NCBI GenBank assembly: GCA_002099365.1
Contig: MSED01000001.1
Span: 434,001 to 498,000 of the forward strand
DNA: 64,000 bases
Direction: 5' to 3'
Source of the DNA: Phialophora verrucosa
Lineage: Eukaryota; Ascomycota; Eurotiomycetes; Chaetothyriales; Herpotrichiellaceae
This document shows positions 1 to 10,410 of the stretch, piece by piece (within the stretch, counting starts at the first letter, position 1; each line of letters starts with the position of its first letter). The position numbers and the translations under genes are program-made. The notes beneath the pieces were generated by a model. The model searched no databases, had not been told where the DNA came from, and saw only the letters and a program-made list of their open reading frames with translations.

Positions 1-282
1 GAGATGGAAACCCACAACTTCTCCAGAGAGGAAATCGCCGAGAAACGCATGTATCTGCTCAACGAGAATGGACAGATTGACTGGTTCCTCTCGGCAGGTG
101 CTGGACCGCTGGAGTTTCAATACTTGAACATGCTCAGCGCGCATAGCAGCTATTGGTTGTTGCAAGACTTCGTCCGGTTCCTGGTCGTCGAGATTGGAAG
201 GGAGCCTGGGAAGAGCCATACTTTGCCGGCGTTGAGAGCGGTCAAGAAGAGGGAATACAAAAGAGGGAATATGCCCGACTAA
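1..282 (+). CDS. C-terminal end of a DUF676-type lipase/serine esterase (partial, cut by left edge)
   Basis: Frame 1 is open from the first base to a TAA at 280-282, giving the last 93 residues of a longer protein. The stretch around QYLNMLSAHSSYW followed by DFVRFLVVEIGR resembles the tail of fungal putative serine esterases of the DUF676 alpha/beta-hydrolase family (yeast ROG1/YOR059C group), which act on lipids. That assignment rests on recollection of the family's C-terminal pattern; the nucleophile and the rest of the hydrolase fold lie outside the window. The final ~20 residues are basic and low in conservation. The ATG at base 4 is internal rather than the gene start, since the frame is open before it. 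Confidence 0.55.
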   Translation, partial: EMETHNFSREEIAEKRMYLLNENGQIDWFLSAGAGPLEFQYLNMLSAHSSYWLLQDFVRFLVVEIGREPGKSHTLPALRAVKKREYKRGNMPD

Positions 283-798
283 GCAGCAGCCGGGCGTTTG
301 GTGAGGGCGTGCATTGCATGTTTTTATCATCCGTAGCGTTCGGGCACGGGAAGCATCACAAAGTGGTTTAGGCTATAGATTGGGCGGCGACAGAAGGGAC
401 AAGAAGAGGACCAGGTTGGACTACCGGCGCCACGATAGACTGGGCATGGAGTGGGACCGGCCAGCGTATTACGACATTGCCTTGTTTTTCGTTTATTGAT
501 ACCCAGAACCGAGCACAGGACAAAGGCTGAATTCGAATAGATTGAAGCCGACAATGACAACCTTATACAACAAGTCCGTGGTTAAAGCGTGCAGCGTTAC
601 GACGGACCATCTTTGGGGCTATGTATGGATGTGTCTTCGGGAGTGAGGTAGAGTCCTCATCAGAGATAGATTCATCCTTAGGGATAGAGTCTTTCATCAG
701 TGAGACCGAGATCTCGCGACTCTTTGCCCCATCATAAGGTCCAACGCTGTATCCATGCCCTTATCCATGCCCTTGCCTTGTCTCTGTGCGTCAAGACT
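283..798. other. Convergent intergenic region
   Basis: 516 bp between the esterase stop codon and the stop codon of cnxE on the other strand. It should hold the two 3' UTRs. Short open frames on both strands have no recognisable protein character. Confidence 0.5.
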
Positions 799-2925
799 TC
801 AAAATCCCTTGACCAAGCCCATCATCAAGGCCTCACACTCGCCGCCCTCCTCGATGAAGCCCTCCCTCGTCGGCAGGACGAGCAGGGCATTCGCGCTCGC
901 GAGGCTCCCGACCCGCGAACTGCGCTGCATGCCCGTACTCCGCGCGACGAGGACCCCATGCGCGGTGTCCACGGCGACGATGGCGCGATGGTATTCCGTG
1001 CGCACGGGATCGCAGCGCACTCGACCGCCTTGGAGACGGACCTTGACGCGCGGCAGGCCCGTCGGGGCAGGCACGCCGGCCATGGCCTGTAGACAGGGCA
1101 GGAGGAAGAGGTTTGCGGTGACGAGCGCGCTGGCCGGGTTGCCGGGGAGGCCGAAGACGAGGCGGCGGCGAGGCCGAGCTGGAGCGTCGACATCTTTGAT
1201 GGGCACGCTTGCAAACGTCGTCGGCTTCCCCGGCTTCATGCTGACGCGGCCGAAATGGACCGTGCCGCCCAGGGCGCGCTCGACCGTCGGCTTCAGCAGG
1301 TCCAGCTCCCCCATCGACACGCCGCCCGTCGTGACCACCACGTCCGCGTCGTGCAGCCGGAACGCGTCGCGGAGCTTCACTTCGAGTTCCTGCGCCGGCG
1401 TGTCCCGCGCGACGTGCAGGTCCACGACCTCGGCGCAGAGGCCCCATCCGCGAAGCAGTGTGAGGAGTGACGGCCGATTACTGTCGCGGATCATCCCCCC
1501 CGTCAGCGGTCCCGGGTGCGTGATGTCCGTGACTTCGTCGCCCGTGGACAGCACGCCGACGCGCGGCTTTCTGTACACGCGGACCTGGCGCATGCCGCTT
1601 GCGGCGAGCACGCCGATCTCACCCCCCAGTGCGCTGAGCTGTGTGCCCTTTGCGAGGACGAGGTCGTTGAGCTGAATGTCCGAGCCGGGTTCGCGGATGT
1701 TTTCCCCCACGGTGACTTTGTCGGTGAGGATCTCGACGGTTTGTTCTTCCAGGCCGTCCGGGCTGAGGGTTGCGATGACGGTGTCTTCGACCATGACTAC
1801 CGCGTTGGCGTTTTCGGGTAACGGGGCTCCGGTGGTGATTCGTGCGATTTGGCCGCGTTGGAGCGGGGGCGGGAGGGAGGCCGCTTGGGCGTGCGACACC
1901 GAGGCGACGGGGAAGATGCCTTTGATACCGGATTCTGTTTGTTTTCCTGATACATCGACGTGGGATTTGTCCGGGACGATCACGGCATATCCGTCGACGA
2001 GACTGGCTCGGTAGGCCGGTACGGCCTCCTTCGCGTAGATGTCTTCGGCGACAACGTAGCCGACCAGGTCGGGCGAGAGGTCCCGTACTTCGACCGTAGG
2101 AGTGGGCGTGTTTTGTAGGATCGCCGCCACGGCTTCCGAGACACTGAGCATCGGGTATGGTGATGAACGGTATCGCTGGCTGGCGCCGAGGCGAGGGTCG
2201 TTGGATTGCAGCTGCGGTCGTTCCGACGGCGTGGTGTGGGCTTTTGGGACTCTGTGGCCATGCGAGTGGTTGTGGGTGTGGTCGTGGTGATGGTCGTGAT
2301 CGTGTTGATGTGAATGATTGTTGTTGGTAGAAGCCTGGACACCTCCGACTGCCACTGGCGGAGCACCAACACCAGCCTCCTTCTCCAGCTTCTTCACTCC
2401 ACCTGAATGCGCAACCCGCGAGTCCTCCCCCGCAGCCTGGAAGCACGCGTGCGGCAAAAGCTTCACCACGGCCTGAAGGTTCTCCTTGGCCCCCTTGGGG
2501 CTCCCCGGCAGCGTGATGACAATCGATCTATTCCTCACGCCGGCGACCGGTCGCGCCATCATGGCAAACGGCGTCACTTGGAACGAGGCTGCCAGCATGG
2601 CGTGCACGATCCCAGGCGCTTGTCGGTGCAGTAAAGGCGCGATCGCCTCGGGGGTGAAATCTCGCCTCGCGAAGCCGGTCCCTCCGGTCGTGATGACCAG
2701 GTTGACGGGACCGTTGAGCGATTCATTCTCCGTGTCCGTCCAGGAGCGCACAACTCGTTGGATCTCGAGCACATCATCCTTCACAATCGCTGTCAAAGGT
2801 TCACTCCACTTTCCGGCACCGTCCTGGGCGAGCACGTCGCTGAGCGTGGGGATTGCTTTGTCGGTGGAGGGGTCCGAGGCCGCAGTGTCGGAGATTACTA
2901 GAATGGCGGCGCGGAGGAGGGCCAT
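799..2925 (-). CDS. cnxE: Molybdenum cofactor biosynthesis protein CnxE (gephyrin-like MogA-MoeA fusion)
   Basis: A single-exon 708-residue protein that adenylates molybdopterin and then inserts molybdate, the last steps of Moco synthesis in the cytosol; Moco is needed by nitrate reductase, sulfite oxidase and xanthine dehydrogenase. Residues ~1-160 form the MogA/MoaB-like G domain, with TTGGTG at 79-84 and RDFTPEA following. Residues from ~260 form the MoeA-like E domain, with ENANAVVMVEDT, GVLSTGDEV, TTGGVSMGELD and GLPGNPAS in the expected order. The domain order G then E matches fungal CnxE and animal gephyrin. The ~100-residue linker carries a striking His/Asp run at 204-224 (12 histidines). 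The ATG at 2923-2925 directly precedes the G domain. The region is very GC-rich, so long antisense frames occur but are shadows. Confidence 0.95.
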   Translation of the reverse strand: MALLRAAILVISDTAASDPSTDKAIPTLSDVLAQDGAGKWSEPLTAIVKDDVLEIQRVVRSWTDTENESLNGPVNLVITTGGTGFARRDFTPEAIAPLLHRQAPGIVHAMLAASFQVTPFAMMARPVAGVRNRSIVITLPGSPKGAKENLQAVVKLLPHACFQAAGEDSRVAHSGGVKKLEKEAGVGAPPVAVGGVQASTNNNHSHQHDHDHHHDHTHNHSHGHRVPKAHTTPSERPQLQSNDPRLGASQRYRSSPYPMLSVSEAVAAILQNTPTPTVEVRDLSPDLVGYVVAEDIYAKEAVPAYRASLVDGYAVIVPDKSHVDVSGKQTESGIKGIFPVASVSHAQAASLPPPLQRGQIARITTGAPLPENANAVVMVEDTVIATLSPDGLEEQTVEILTDKVTVGENIREPGSDIQLNDLVLAKGTQLSALGGEIGVLAASGMRQVRVYRKPRVGVLSTGDEVTDITHPGPLTGGMIRDSNRPSLLTLLRGWGLCAEVVDLHVARDTPAQELEVKLRDAFRLHDADVVVTTGGVSMGELDLLKPTVERALGGTVHFGRVSMKPGKPTTFASVPIKDVDAPARPRRRLVFGLPGNPASALVTANLFLLPCLQAMAGVPAPTGLPRVKVRLQGGRVRCDPVRTEYHRAIVAVDTAHGVLVARSTGMQRSSRVGSLASANALLVLPTREGFIEEGGECEALMMGLVKGF

Positions 2926-3426
2926 CCTTGTTGACGGTGGTTATGGTATTGCCCCAGCCAGGTCTAATTGGAAAGTCCGGGTCGTACAGAGCGCGAAGTG
3001 TATGATGGAAATGAAGATGTAGATGGGCAGCTGGTCTGGAGCAAGACGGCTGGAGTGACATGCGCGCTTAGTCATCCGGTTTTCTGGCATGCGGAGGAAC
3101 GTTTCTCCAGAAACCCGAAGCAACTGTCAATGCTATCTCTCTCTGTCTTCTCAGTGTCCATCTTGACCTCTCGTCTGCTTTGGCTTTTAGGAGGAGACTA
3201 CAAGGATATTGCCGGTAGGTGTTCCTGCCCCTGTCAGCCAACCAGCCGAGCAGAAATGGTATCGGTGAGTGCAGATATCCTGTGCGAGGTTGATATGTGT
3301 GAGGTGAGATATCTAGTCTAAAACTCCAACGAGTTCGACTGCTACGAATGAGCTGAGATCCTGTAGTTGTTACAGTGAGAGGATGGATGTGCAATTGCCC
3401 AATATGCAGCCGCTCCCCCCCAAACT
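2926..3426. other. Intergenic: cnxE upstream region and P450 3' flank
   Basis: 501 bp. It should contain the cnxE promoter and 5' UTR and the P450 terminator, since both genes are on the minus strand. No coding signal or distinctive repeat was seen. Confidence 0.5.
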
Positions 3427-5136
3427 CTAGCCATGGTCCTGAGCGGCCTCAGCTTCGACTTTCTCCTCGAGATCATGCACCTTCAACCTCAAGCCACCCT
3501 GTGGTTTTATCGTAACGAACCCAGTAACTCCAATTTTCTGGCCCGGGTCCTCAACCTCAAATCTAAATCTTGTTATCAGTGCCGCTAGTAGACATTTCAC
3601 CTCCAGCCGCGCGAAGCTCTGCCCGATGCAGCTCCTTGGTCCATGCAAAAAGGTGAGGAAAGCATATGGGCCCTCCGCTCCGCCGGTCGACGAATTTGAT
3701 TCCTCAAGCCATCGATCTGGTTTGAATTCCGCTGCGTCAGTGCCCCAGAGAGCTCTGCTCCGGTTGATGGCCCATGGGTTGATTGTGGCGGTGGTGCCTT
3801 TGGGAACGCGCACGCCGCCGACCGTTGTGTCGACCACGGCGTGGCGTGCTGTGGAGGGTGCGGGAGGGTACAGGCGCAGTGTCTCGTTGCAGACGGCCGT
3901 CAGCAAGGGCATATTCTCGGGCTCGAAGGTTGCGGCGCCGACTTCCGCGGTTGGAGTGTGCGCTAGTGCCGCATTGCATTCAGCCCGGAGACGATCTTGG
4001 ACTTGCGGATGTTGCGAGAGGAGCATGAGTGCCCACGATAGGGCTGAGGCGACTGTATCGTGGCTGTAATAGGAGGCAAACGGATCAGAACGGCATAGTC
4101 GACGGACTGGAAAAGAGGAGACTTACCCTGCAGCGAGAAAGGTGAGCATCTGGCTCACGAGATAGTCATCCGAGAAATCCCCAGCCGTCATGATACTTGC
4201 GATGATATCTTTGGTATTGTGTGGTGATTTGCCTTCGCTGAAGAGCTCTTTCTTTTCCTGCATCAGTTTGCGAATCTCGTCGTGCAATTGCGACTGTGCT
4301 TCAACCGTCCTCGCAAATCCCGTTCCCTTCAGCCGTTGAAGAAGCCATCGGGGGAATAGCATGCTGACCAACAGGAAGAAAGCGGGCGCGTTCGTGACTG
4401 ATTGGTAGAGCCTCGCTAGGAGTGATGTCTCGTTGTTGACGGTATTGAAGTCCATTCCTACGCCAGCCGCACCGATGATATCAAGCGCCGCGCGAGACAC
4501 CAGACCCGTGACGTCGAATGGCCCCTCGCCAGAGTCTTTCACTTGGCGAGCCATCACATCCGCAAGCGTCAGACCCTTGGAGTAGAACAAGGGCGCCAGC
4601 TCGCGTATGTGGCGGCCGGAGAAGGCTGGTGCCACAACCCGTCTCATGGCCTTGTGCTTCGCCCCCTCGACGTTAGCCAGACCCTCGCCCAGAATCCCGG
4701 ACAGGACCTTTCTGATAAACGGCGGCTTTTCCCAGTCGTAGTTGTGCGAGTTGAGCATATCCATCAGCGTCTCTGGGCGGGTGGGGATGATCTCGCATGA
4801 CAGGTAGAGTGGTAACCAGACAACGATAAGACCGTCGTTGGGCGTGCTGTTCACCATGTCTTCAACTATCTTCGTCGGAGGCTGTCCTCCGTTAAGATTC
4901 AGGTGACATAGCAGAAATTTCTCCCCTGGCGGCGAGGGTAGCCGACGCAGCGGCGACTGGAAGAAGGGTATGCTGATCCGCGTTACGATATATACCCATG
5001 CTGCGACGTGTGCCCCTAAGTACAGGGAATGGCTGGACTTTAGAGAAACGTGACCGAGGACATATCTAGCAGCTAGATACGTAGGCTGGGCGAGCACGAT
5101 GCTCAGGTGTGTGATGACGCCCCTCCAGTAGTGCAT
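3427..5136 (-). CDS. Cytochrome P450 monooxygenase, two exons
   Basis: Exons are 5136-4127 and 4063-3427, separated by a 63-bp intron (GTAAGT...TTACAG). Splicing restores the I-helix oxygen-binding motif AGHDTVAS at ~336-343, which spans the junction, and gives 548 residues. Other hallmarks are ETLR at ~397 (K-helix ExxR), FKPDRW (PERF-type) and the heme loop FLHGPRSCIGQSFA with ligand Cys ~482. Hydrophobic stretches in the first ~60 residues suggest an ER membrane anchor, followed by the proline-rich hinge RLPSPPGE. The overall type resembles fungal microsomal P450s of the CYP3/CYP4-like clans, but family and substrate cannot be told. Neighbours are housekeeping genes, so no pathway context is offered. 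Confidence 0.93.
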
Positions 5137-5898
5137 AATAGCGATGTTGAAAGACGACGTGTCCGAGCCACGAATCTACTTGCCTTGTGTCTACGGCCAA
5201 TACCTGGCCGTCTCGATCCATCTATTTATTCGCGGGTTGTGTTCTCAACGGCGCACATACGGTCATTCCTGGGGCGGCGTATTTAGCAGTGATCTCGGGG
5301 CCAGTAGCGATGGATGGGTGTGACTCAGGGACAGGCAATGTTCTCGATACCACGTCCGTGCTAGAAGTCGGTTGCCTGTCGGAATGTCAATCGGCGAATA
5401 CGAGTACGTGGCGGAAAGCAGCTAGTACCCGTTCCTGGGCCATGACCCCAGTCTCGCAAGTGGTATCCCGCCCAGGTTCACCCGGGCTAGCTGGGGGCCG
5501 TGCATAGGGGCAGCATTTGGGCGGCAGATTGGCAAACCGCGACCAAAGAATGCTCAGGCAAATATATATAGGTACATAATATGCATCGTTGTACAAAGCT
5601 GTCAAGTCAGCTGTCAACACCGGAGGCATCGCCACTTGTTCCAGCCTCAAGATCCAGCAAAGCAGCCGGTATATCTACATGAACCCTGGACAGGAGATCA
5701 GCCGAACTACACCGTACAGTGTCTATAGCTACACCTTCCCATGAGAACCAAGCACGCATGCCAGCTATGCAAGTTTCGTCAGAACCGAGTCCTCTCACAG
5801 ACTCGCAGCATCTCCGAACTCCATGCTGATGGTGACATTGCCACCTTTTTTGGCACCCGCCCAAACGCCTGCTCTTTTTCATGCTCCAGTAATACACA
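5137..5898. other. Intergenic: P450 upstream region and RPO41 3' flank
   Basis: 762 bp. Both flanking genes are on the minus strand, so this holds the P450 promoter and the RPO41 3' UTR. A minus-strand open frame at 5607-5897 lies directly beyond the RPO41 stop and has no recognisable features. An AT-rich patch (tatatatagg) sits at about 5562. Confidence 0.45.
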
Positions 5899-8800
5899 TC
5901 ATGAGAAGAAGTAAACGCTGTCCTTCAATCTCTTAACATCAAAGGCCCCCTTCTGCGGGACAGGTCGGAATTTGATCGGCAACCACAGCCACATCTGCTG
6001 GCTCTGACCCTGTTTATTCTGCTTCTTTGGCTTGCGGACTTTCTGCCCGAAGACATTAATATCGTGACTGTTGACAGCGGGGTCTGAGGTAAATGGGTGA
6101 TCTTCCACATCAAGAGCATCCTCGTCATGATCGTTGGCAACCGAGTCTCTCAGGGGATCCAGCGTGCCGGCCAGGTCGACGTCGTCAGCAACTTCGGTAG
6201 CGTGCAAAGCCTTGTCCAGAATCCCTTCGTTCGCGACCTCGGCTGACTCGGGAACCATGCCAATTGCCGTTTCCCCCAGCGAATCTCGAGTGGAGAGATA
6301 GGTGTCTCCGTTGTGCTTCTCGTACAGGGTTGCAGCAGTGACCATCTCCTCACCTTCTTTCCTTTCAGCAGGATCGTCGCTTGCCATTAGTTTCTTTTTA
6401 CGCACTTCTCGAGCGAGCTCCACGTGTCGCTGTTGTTGAACAGCCTTTGCGCCACTGCCCTTGGGAAGAACGCCTTCATCCACCAGCTCCCTGCGATATT
6501 TGAGGATAGCCCTGCCGAGGACATTGTTTTTGTTGATTTGAGCAAGGTAGTAATGTCCGTCATAGCGTTTGTTGAACTCTGCTGCGAGTCGTCCAACGAT
6601 GTCGTCGCTGTGCATACGAATGAAGGCGTCGCGGAGCAGTACATTGAGCGTATCAACGTCGGCTGCGTGGGTCCAGAAACTGTCGTGCACGGCCGAAAAG
6701 CTCAAGCCGACTTCGTTTGCTTTCAACGCCGACAGCACCATATGGGTGGCGTCGAGGGAGTGGATGAAATTTGGGGGAAACGCCTGCAATTGCTTTCGCT
6801 TGTTGACCGAATCTGCAGCGCTTGGCTGGGCGAGCATGATGCTCTGTAAATTGGTCCGGATCCTTTGTCCTTTGTTGATGCGATATGGCTGAACAACGGG
6901 GAGTTTGAGAGGCGTTGTCCAGATGACGGGCGACCGGAATGTTCCGGATTCCAGGACCTCTTTGCTCTTCGTGTTGGTTCTTCTCACGCCTCCAGAAGCT
7001 TTGGCTTTGCGTTTGGAGAGGAACACGTCCTCAAAGATCTTCTCCTGTTGCGCAGGGGATATGGAGGAGCTGATACGGTTCGCACAATCGCCGAGCCAGT
7101 ACTGGATCTCGTGCGCACCACTAAACAGCGCCCCGAGACCCTTGAAGATCTTCCTCGCGATATATGTGGCCGCTTTGCCGGACTGCCCGGCCGCTTCGAT
7201 CTCGGGGATCAAGGCCTCGACTTGCTTGCGAACTTGTCGAATGGCACCAAGAAACGTGACGCCATAGACATTCGTCATGACAGTCTGTTTGACGACCTTT
7301 CTCGTGACCCTCCCATCAAGGGCTTTTGCCAACTCGTCGCCGTTGGCGGCATCTTCTTTGATTTCTGCCTTCACCAACTCACACACTCCGGTATAGACGT
7401 CGGCAGGCTTATCGCCAGGTTCCAGGTTGACCTGCCGCGCTCCCGCAATATCGCCGCCAAGGGCAGCGTAGTGTTGTAAACCATTGCAGGAGCCGTCTTG
7501 GTGAATTGGTAGTCTGGAAACGAACTTGGTGGGGTCCGGGCTGTCCAGGGCGTTGGTGAGTTCGAAACAGGTGGCCAAACACTGCCAGGGATCCTCCGCC
7601 CCAAGCCACCATCGTCCTCCGCTGAGCGGGTTCCTCACAGAGTCGTATATGTCGCCGAGGTGATCCATGGGGAATTGGGCGCGGTCTGACAAGCTCGCTT
7701 TGTCATAACCATAGACATTGGACAGGTGAATCTTCAGCCACCGTAGACCCTCGACGCCGAGCTCGCGACCCTTGTCGAACAAAAGGAGTCCACGGCAATT
7801 GTCGGCGCCCATCTGATTGAGGTAAGGCGGGATAGGGTATGCCCGTCCACGGAAGTCGATGTTGTGCGGCAAGTAAAACGTCTCGTTCAGGTAGGCTTTA
7901 GCAATCTCCATTTGGAAATTTTGAAAACATCGGTTCGAGTGGAGGCCACTCTTTTCATTATCGACAGCTCTCATTTTCGAGAACCATTCCCAGCGATCTC
8001 TAGGTGTAGCATTTTCGCCAGGTCGATCGATCTCCGGAAAGACTTTGTTGAGAGGGGGAAGGTTGGCAACCTCTTCTCCGCTGTTCCAAGCTTCGAGCAT
8101 GACCGTGAAGACATCCTTATTGATTCGCCAGCCAGTCTGGCCAAGAATATCTACACCGGCGAAAAGCTGGTCTAGGTCACCTCGGCTGGCGGCCGCAATA
8201 GCGTAGTCCTTCTGTGCGGTTTCGTTGTGTTTGATACGGAGAAATGGTTGCTTGGATTCCAAATAGCCCCCGTCACGGAAGCTCTTCCAGGGTTTTGGTG
8301 GGCAAATCATGGGGAGCTGTTTGGCAATCAGATGCTCTGCAGGCTGAGTGACCAATATCTTGACAAAATCTTCGTGCAATGACACCACTCCGACCCTTTT
8401 GCCATTCGAGTAGGCGGTTGAGTGTAGAAACACAGGCTGAGGCATGGAGACCATGGCCTCGGTTGCAGGATCCTTCCTGCGCACTGTGATCTTTGCCGTC
8501 TCAAACATGAGTTCGCAGAGGACAGCGCCGACCTTTCCGTGTATCGCCTTAGTCCATCCGGGACTGTACATGAAAGGTTTAGCGGCGTGATGCGACGAGC
8601 GCCTGTAAAGGTGAGTTTCCATTGATTCAGCAGCTTCGAGGAATGGTCCGAGACCCCCCTGGCCCTTTGCTGCTTTTCTGGCTGCTTTATAAAACTCGCT
8701 TTTCCTCTGGTTGGTTGTTGTGGCATTATATTCGTGTTCAAGGAGTTGTCCGAGAGCAGTCACAAGCTTCACGAGCTTGACCGACTTTGTTGCGCCAAAT

Positions 8801-10173
8801 TTGCTCATGATCTGCATCAAAGCAATGGAGGTTATGGCCGCCACGTGTTCAGGCTGCAGGAGTTCGAGGAAGGGGGTACATTCAGCACGGAGCTTTTGTT
8901 GTGCGGTCTTTGTCCCAGGCAACGAATCTTCCTCTCTAGCCAGCTTAATTTCATGCCTGATCTTCTCGGCCAACATCTCGTGCCATTGCCAGAGCAGAGC
9001 CCCAATTTCGCCGTAAGCAAGATCAGTCGGCATGACACCCATTCTCGCTCTTTTTTGGAATTCGGTTTTCCAGCGGTCAAGAGCAGATTGGATGGCGTCC
9101 CTTTCTAACCTGCGCTGTCTTTGCGCGAGATGGTCTTCCGTTGCTGACGGATTGGTAGCGTTCTGAGTCTGTTCGGAGAAGAGAGATAGGGACTGTCGGA
9201 GAGACGATAGACCCAGGCCTTTCTGTTCTGTTTCTCGGATGTGGGCCTCCTCTTTGTCCCCATGTTCTGGGAATACTGATGCATCCGGTTGGAATGTGAT
9301 AGTGGTAGACTCTGTTTGTGGAGCGGCAACGTCGAGGGTACATATTTCTGATAGCCGGCCGAGATCTCGGTCGTCCAGCACATCTCGCATTCCCAAAACT
9401 TTACTTTCCAACGAGTACCTCTTTGTCATTTCCCAGTAGCGGCGGACGGTGCGGTCTCGTTTTGATCCGAGCAGCGTTTCCAATGCCGCCTTCAGTTTCA
9501 GGGCAAAAGTCTGTGCATCCGGCTCGAGGTCCGCCTTTCTCATGTGCACTTCAATCCACTCATTGATCCGTATCTCGTGTTCGGTATTGCGGTTCCAGAT
9601 GAGATCATCCACCAGGGCTGCAAGCACGCGGTTGAAGGAATTTCGTAATCGAACAGGATTGTGTTGGCAGAAAAGGCTGAGCTGCGATAGAAGCGCGAAC
9701 GCCCGGTCCCATCGATGTACTTGTAAGCAGGCATCTAGTGTGGCCTCGATTTCATCAATGTTCCTTATGGCTCCCCCCTGGGTATCGATGCTATCTTCGG
9801 GAAGCTCTGCAACGTCGAGCATCAATATCTGGGAGAGGTCGAAAGGCGAGAGATCCGCATTTCGAGGGAGACGCGGATCCCGCGTGATATGGTGATCCCC
9901 GTGCCTGTAGGCGAACGGTATGTAGTCGTCACTCCCATCGAACGATTCAGGGACAGCAGCGGGAGAGGCAAGATGTCTCGACTGGGTGACGGGCGCAGGT
10001 AGTGTCTTGGAGCGCGATATCGTCGGTCGGGTCGCTATCGCTCGATGGTGTTGTTTTCGATGATGAGGCTGGGCGAGTACTGGACACAGCCATGGAAGCT
10101 GTATCCGTCCTGCCGCCTGTTCAGCATATGAGAGGGCATATCTTGAACTGGCTGTGGCTCGCGTGCGCAGCAT
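5899..10173 (-). CDS. RPO41: Mitochondrial DNA-directed RNA polymerase (RPO41/POLRMT type)
   Basis: The single-subunit, T7-like polymerase that transcribes mitochondrial DNA. From the ATG at 10171-10173 the product is 1424 residues. It starts with a basic, acid-free presequence (MLRTRATASSRYAL) expected of matrix import, and the upstream open frame in the same phase is not needed. The N-terminal half is the variable extension and RPOL_N domain. Catalytic motifs occur in order: DFRGRAYP (~772), the motif A segment HQDGSCNGLQHY (~888, metal-binding Asp), the motif B helix RKVVKQTVMTNVYG (~955) and motif C HDSFWTH (~1161, second catalytic Asp). An acidic, poorly conserved insertion of roughly 150 residues separates the palm from the last ~20 residues ending YFFS, which correspond to the C-terminal foot of T7 RNAP. 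No intron is required. Confidence 0.96.
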   Translation of the reverse strand: MLRTRATASSRYALSYAEQAAGRIQLPWLCPVLAQPHHRKQHHRAIATRPTISRSKTLPAPVTQSRHLASPAAVPESFDGSDDYIPFAYRHGDHHITRDPRLPRNADLSPFDLSQILMLDVAELPEDSIDTQGGAIRNIDEIEATLDACLQVHRWDRAFALLSQLSLFCQHNPVRLRNSFNRVLAALVDDLIWNRNTEHEIRINEWIEVHMRKADLEPDAQTFALKLKAALETLLGSKRDRTVRRYWEMTKRYSLESKVLGMRDVLDDRDLGRLSEICTLDVAAPQTESTTITFQPDASVFPEHGDKEEAHIRETEQKGLGLSSLRQSLSLFSEQTQNATNPSATEDHLAQRQRRLERDAIQSALDRWKTEFQKRARMGVMPTDLAYGEIGALLWQWHEMLAEKIRHEIKLAREEDSLPGTKTAQQKLRAECTPFLELLQPEHVAAITSIALMQIMSKFGATKSVKLVKLVTALGQLLEHEYNATTTNQRKSEFYKAARKAAKGQGGLGPFLEAAESMETHLYRRSSHHAAKPFMYSPGWTKAIHGKVGAVLCELMFETAKITVRRKDPATEAMVSMPQPVFLHSTAYSNGKRVGVVSLHEDFVKILVTQPAEHLIAKQLPMICPPKPWKSFRDGGYLESKQPFLRIKHNETAQKDYAIAAASRGDLDQLFAGVDILGQTGWRINKDVFTVMLEAWNSGEEVANLPPLNKVFPEIDRPGENATPRDRWEWFSKMRAVDNEKSGLHSNRCFQNFQMEIAKAYLNETFYLPHNIDFRGRAYPIPPYLNQMGADNCRGLLLFDKGRELGVEGLRWLKIHLSNVYGYDKASLSDRAQFPMDHLGDIYDSVRNPLSGGRWWLGAEDPWQCLATCFELTNALDSPDPTKFVSRLPIHQDGSCNGLQHYAALGGDIAGARQVNLEPGDKPADVYTGVCELVKAEIKEDAANGDELAKALDGRVTRKVVKQTVMTNVYGVTFLGAIRQVRKQVEALIPEIEAAGQSGKAATYIARKIFKGLGALFSGAHEIQYWLGDCANRISSSISPAQQEKIFEDVFLSKRKAKASGGVRRTNTKSKEVLESGTFRSPVIWTTPLKLPVVQPYRINKGQRIRTNLQSIMLAQPSAADSVNKRKQLQAFPPNFIHSLDATHMVLSALKANEVGLSFSAVHDSFWTHAADVDTLNVLLRDAFIRMHSDDIVGRLAAEFNKRYDGHYYLAQINKNNVLGRAILKYRRELVDEGVLPKGSGAKAVQQQRHVELAREVRKKKLMASDDPAERKEGEEMVTAATLYEKHNGDTYLSTRDSLGETAIGMVPESAEVANEGILDKALHATEVADDVDLAGTLDPLRDSVANDHDEDALDVEDHPFTSDPAVNSHDINVFGQKVRKPKKQNKQGQSQQMWLWLPIKFRPVPQKGAFDVKRLKDSVYFFS

Positions 10174-10388
10174 TGCGCGGAATCCCGGACGACTGAAACC
10201 CTCCCACTGCAGTATTACGATTAGATGAACAAGTCTATCATTGCAGGACAGGATGCGGCAGAAAATGGAGCAAAAGCAAATCAGAAACAAGGCGACAAGT
10301 GAGTAGAGCGATGGAGTGAGGATGAACTGAATTCGAGTGTCTGCCATGGCAAAAAATCCGCTTCGGCTCAGGAGAGCATTTCCTGCGG

Positions 10389-10396
10389 TCACGTGA
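10389..10396. promoter_or_regulatory. Palindromic E-box TCACGTGA (Cbf1/bHLH-type site)
   Basis: A perfect 8-bp palindrome with a CACGTG core, the known site of Cbf1-type bHLH factors. It lies about 216 bp upstream of the RPO41 ATG and 117 bp upstream of the oxidoreductase ATG. Function is inferred only from the motif and the position. Confidence 0.4.
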
Positions 10397-10410
10397 GCTA
10401 CGAGCTTCAG

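Noticed and set aside
755..1675. Long plus-strand frames opposite cnxE (306 codons and others)
   Set aside because: They are antisense to a GC-rich, well-conserved coding exon, have Arg/Pro-rich composition, and match no family.
3427..5136. Possible metabolic cluster of the P450 with cnxE and RPO41
   Set aside because: Its neighbours are core genes with unrelated roles; no tailoring enzyme, regulator or transporter is adjacent.
5607..5897. Minus-strand frame directly downstream of RPO41
   Set aside because: It lies in the expected 3' UTR and P450 upstream region, with Cys/Arg/Ser-rich random-looking composition.
10174..10392. N-terminal extension of RPO41 from upstream in-frame codons
   Set aside because: The longest form begins with GTG, and the ATG form at 10347 adds a hydrophobic segment unlike a mitochondrial presequence; the ATG at 10173 gives a proper one.
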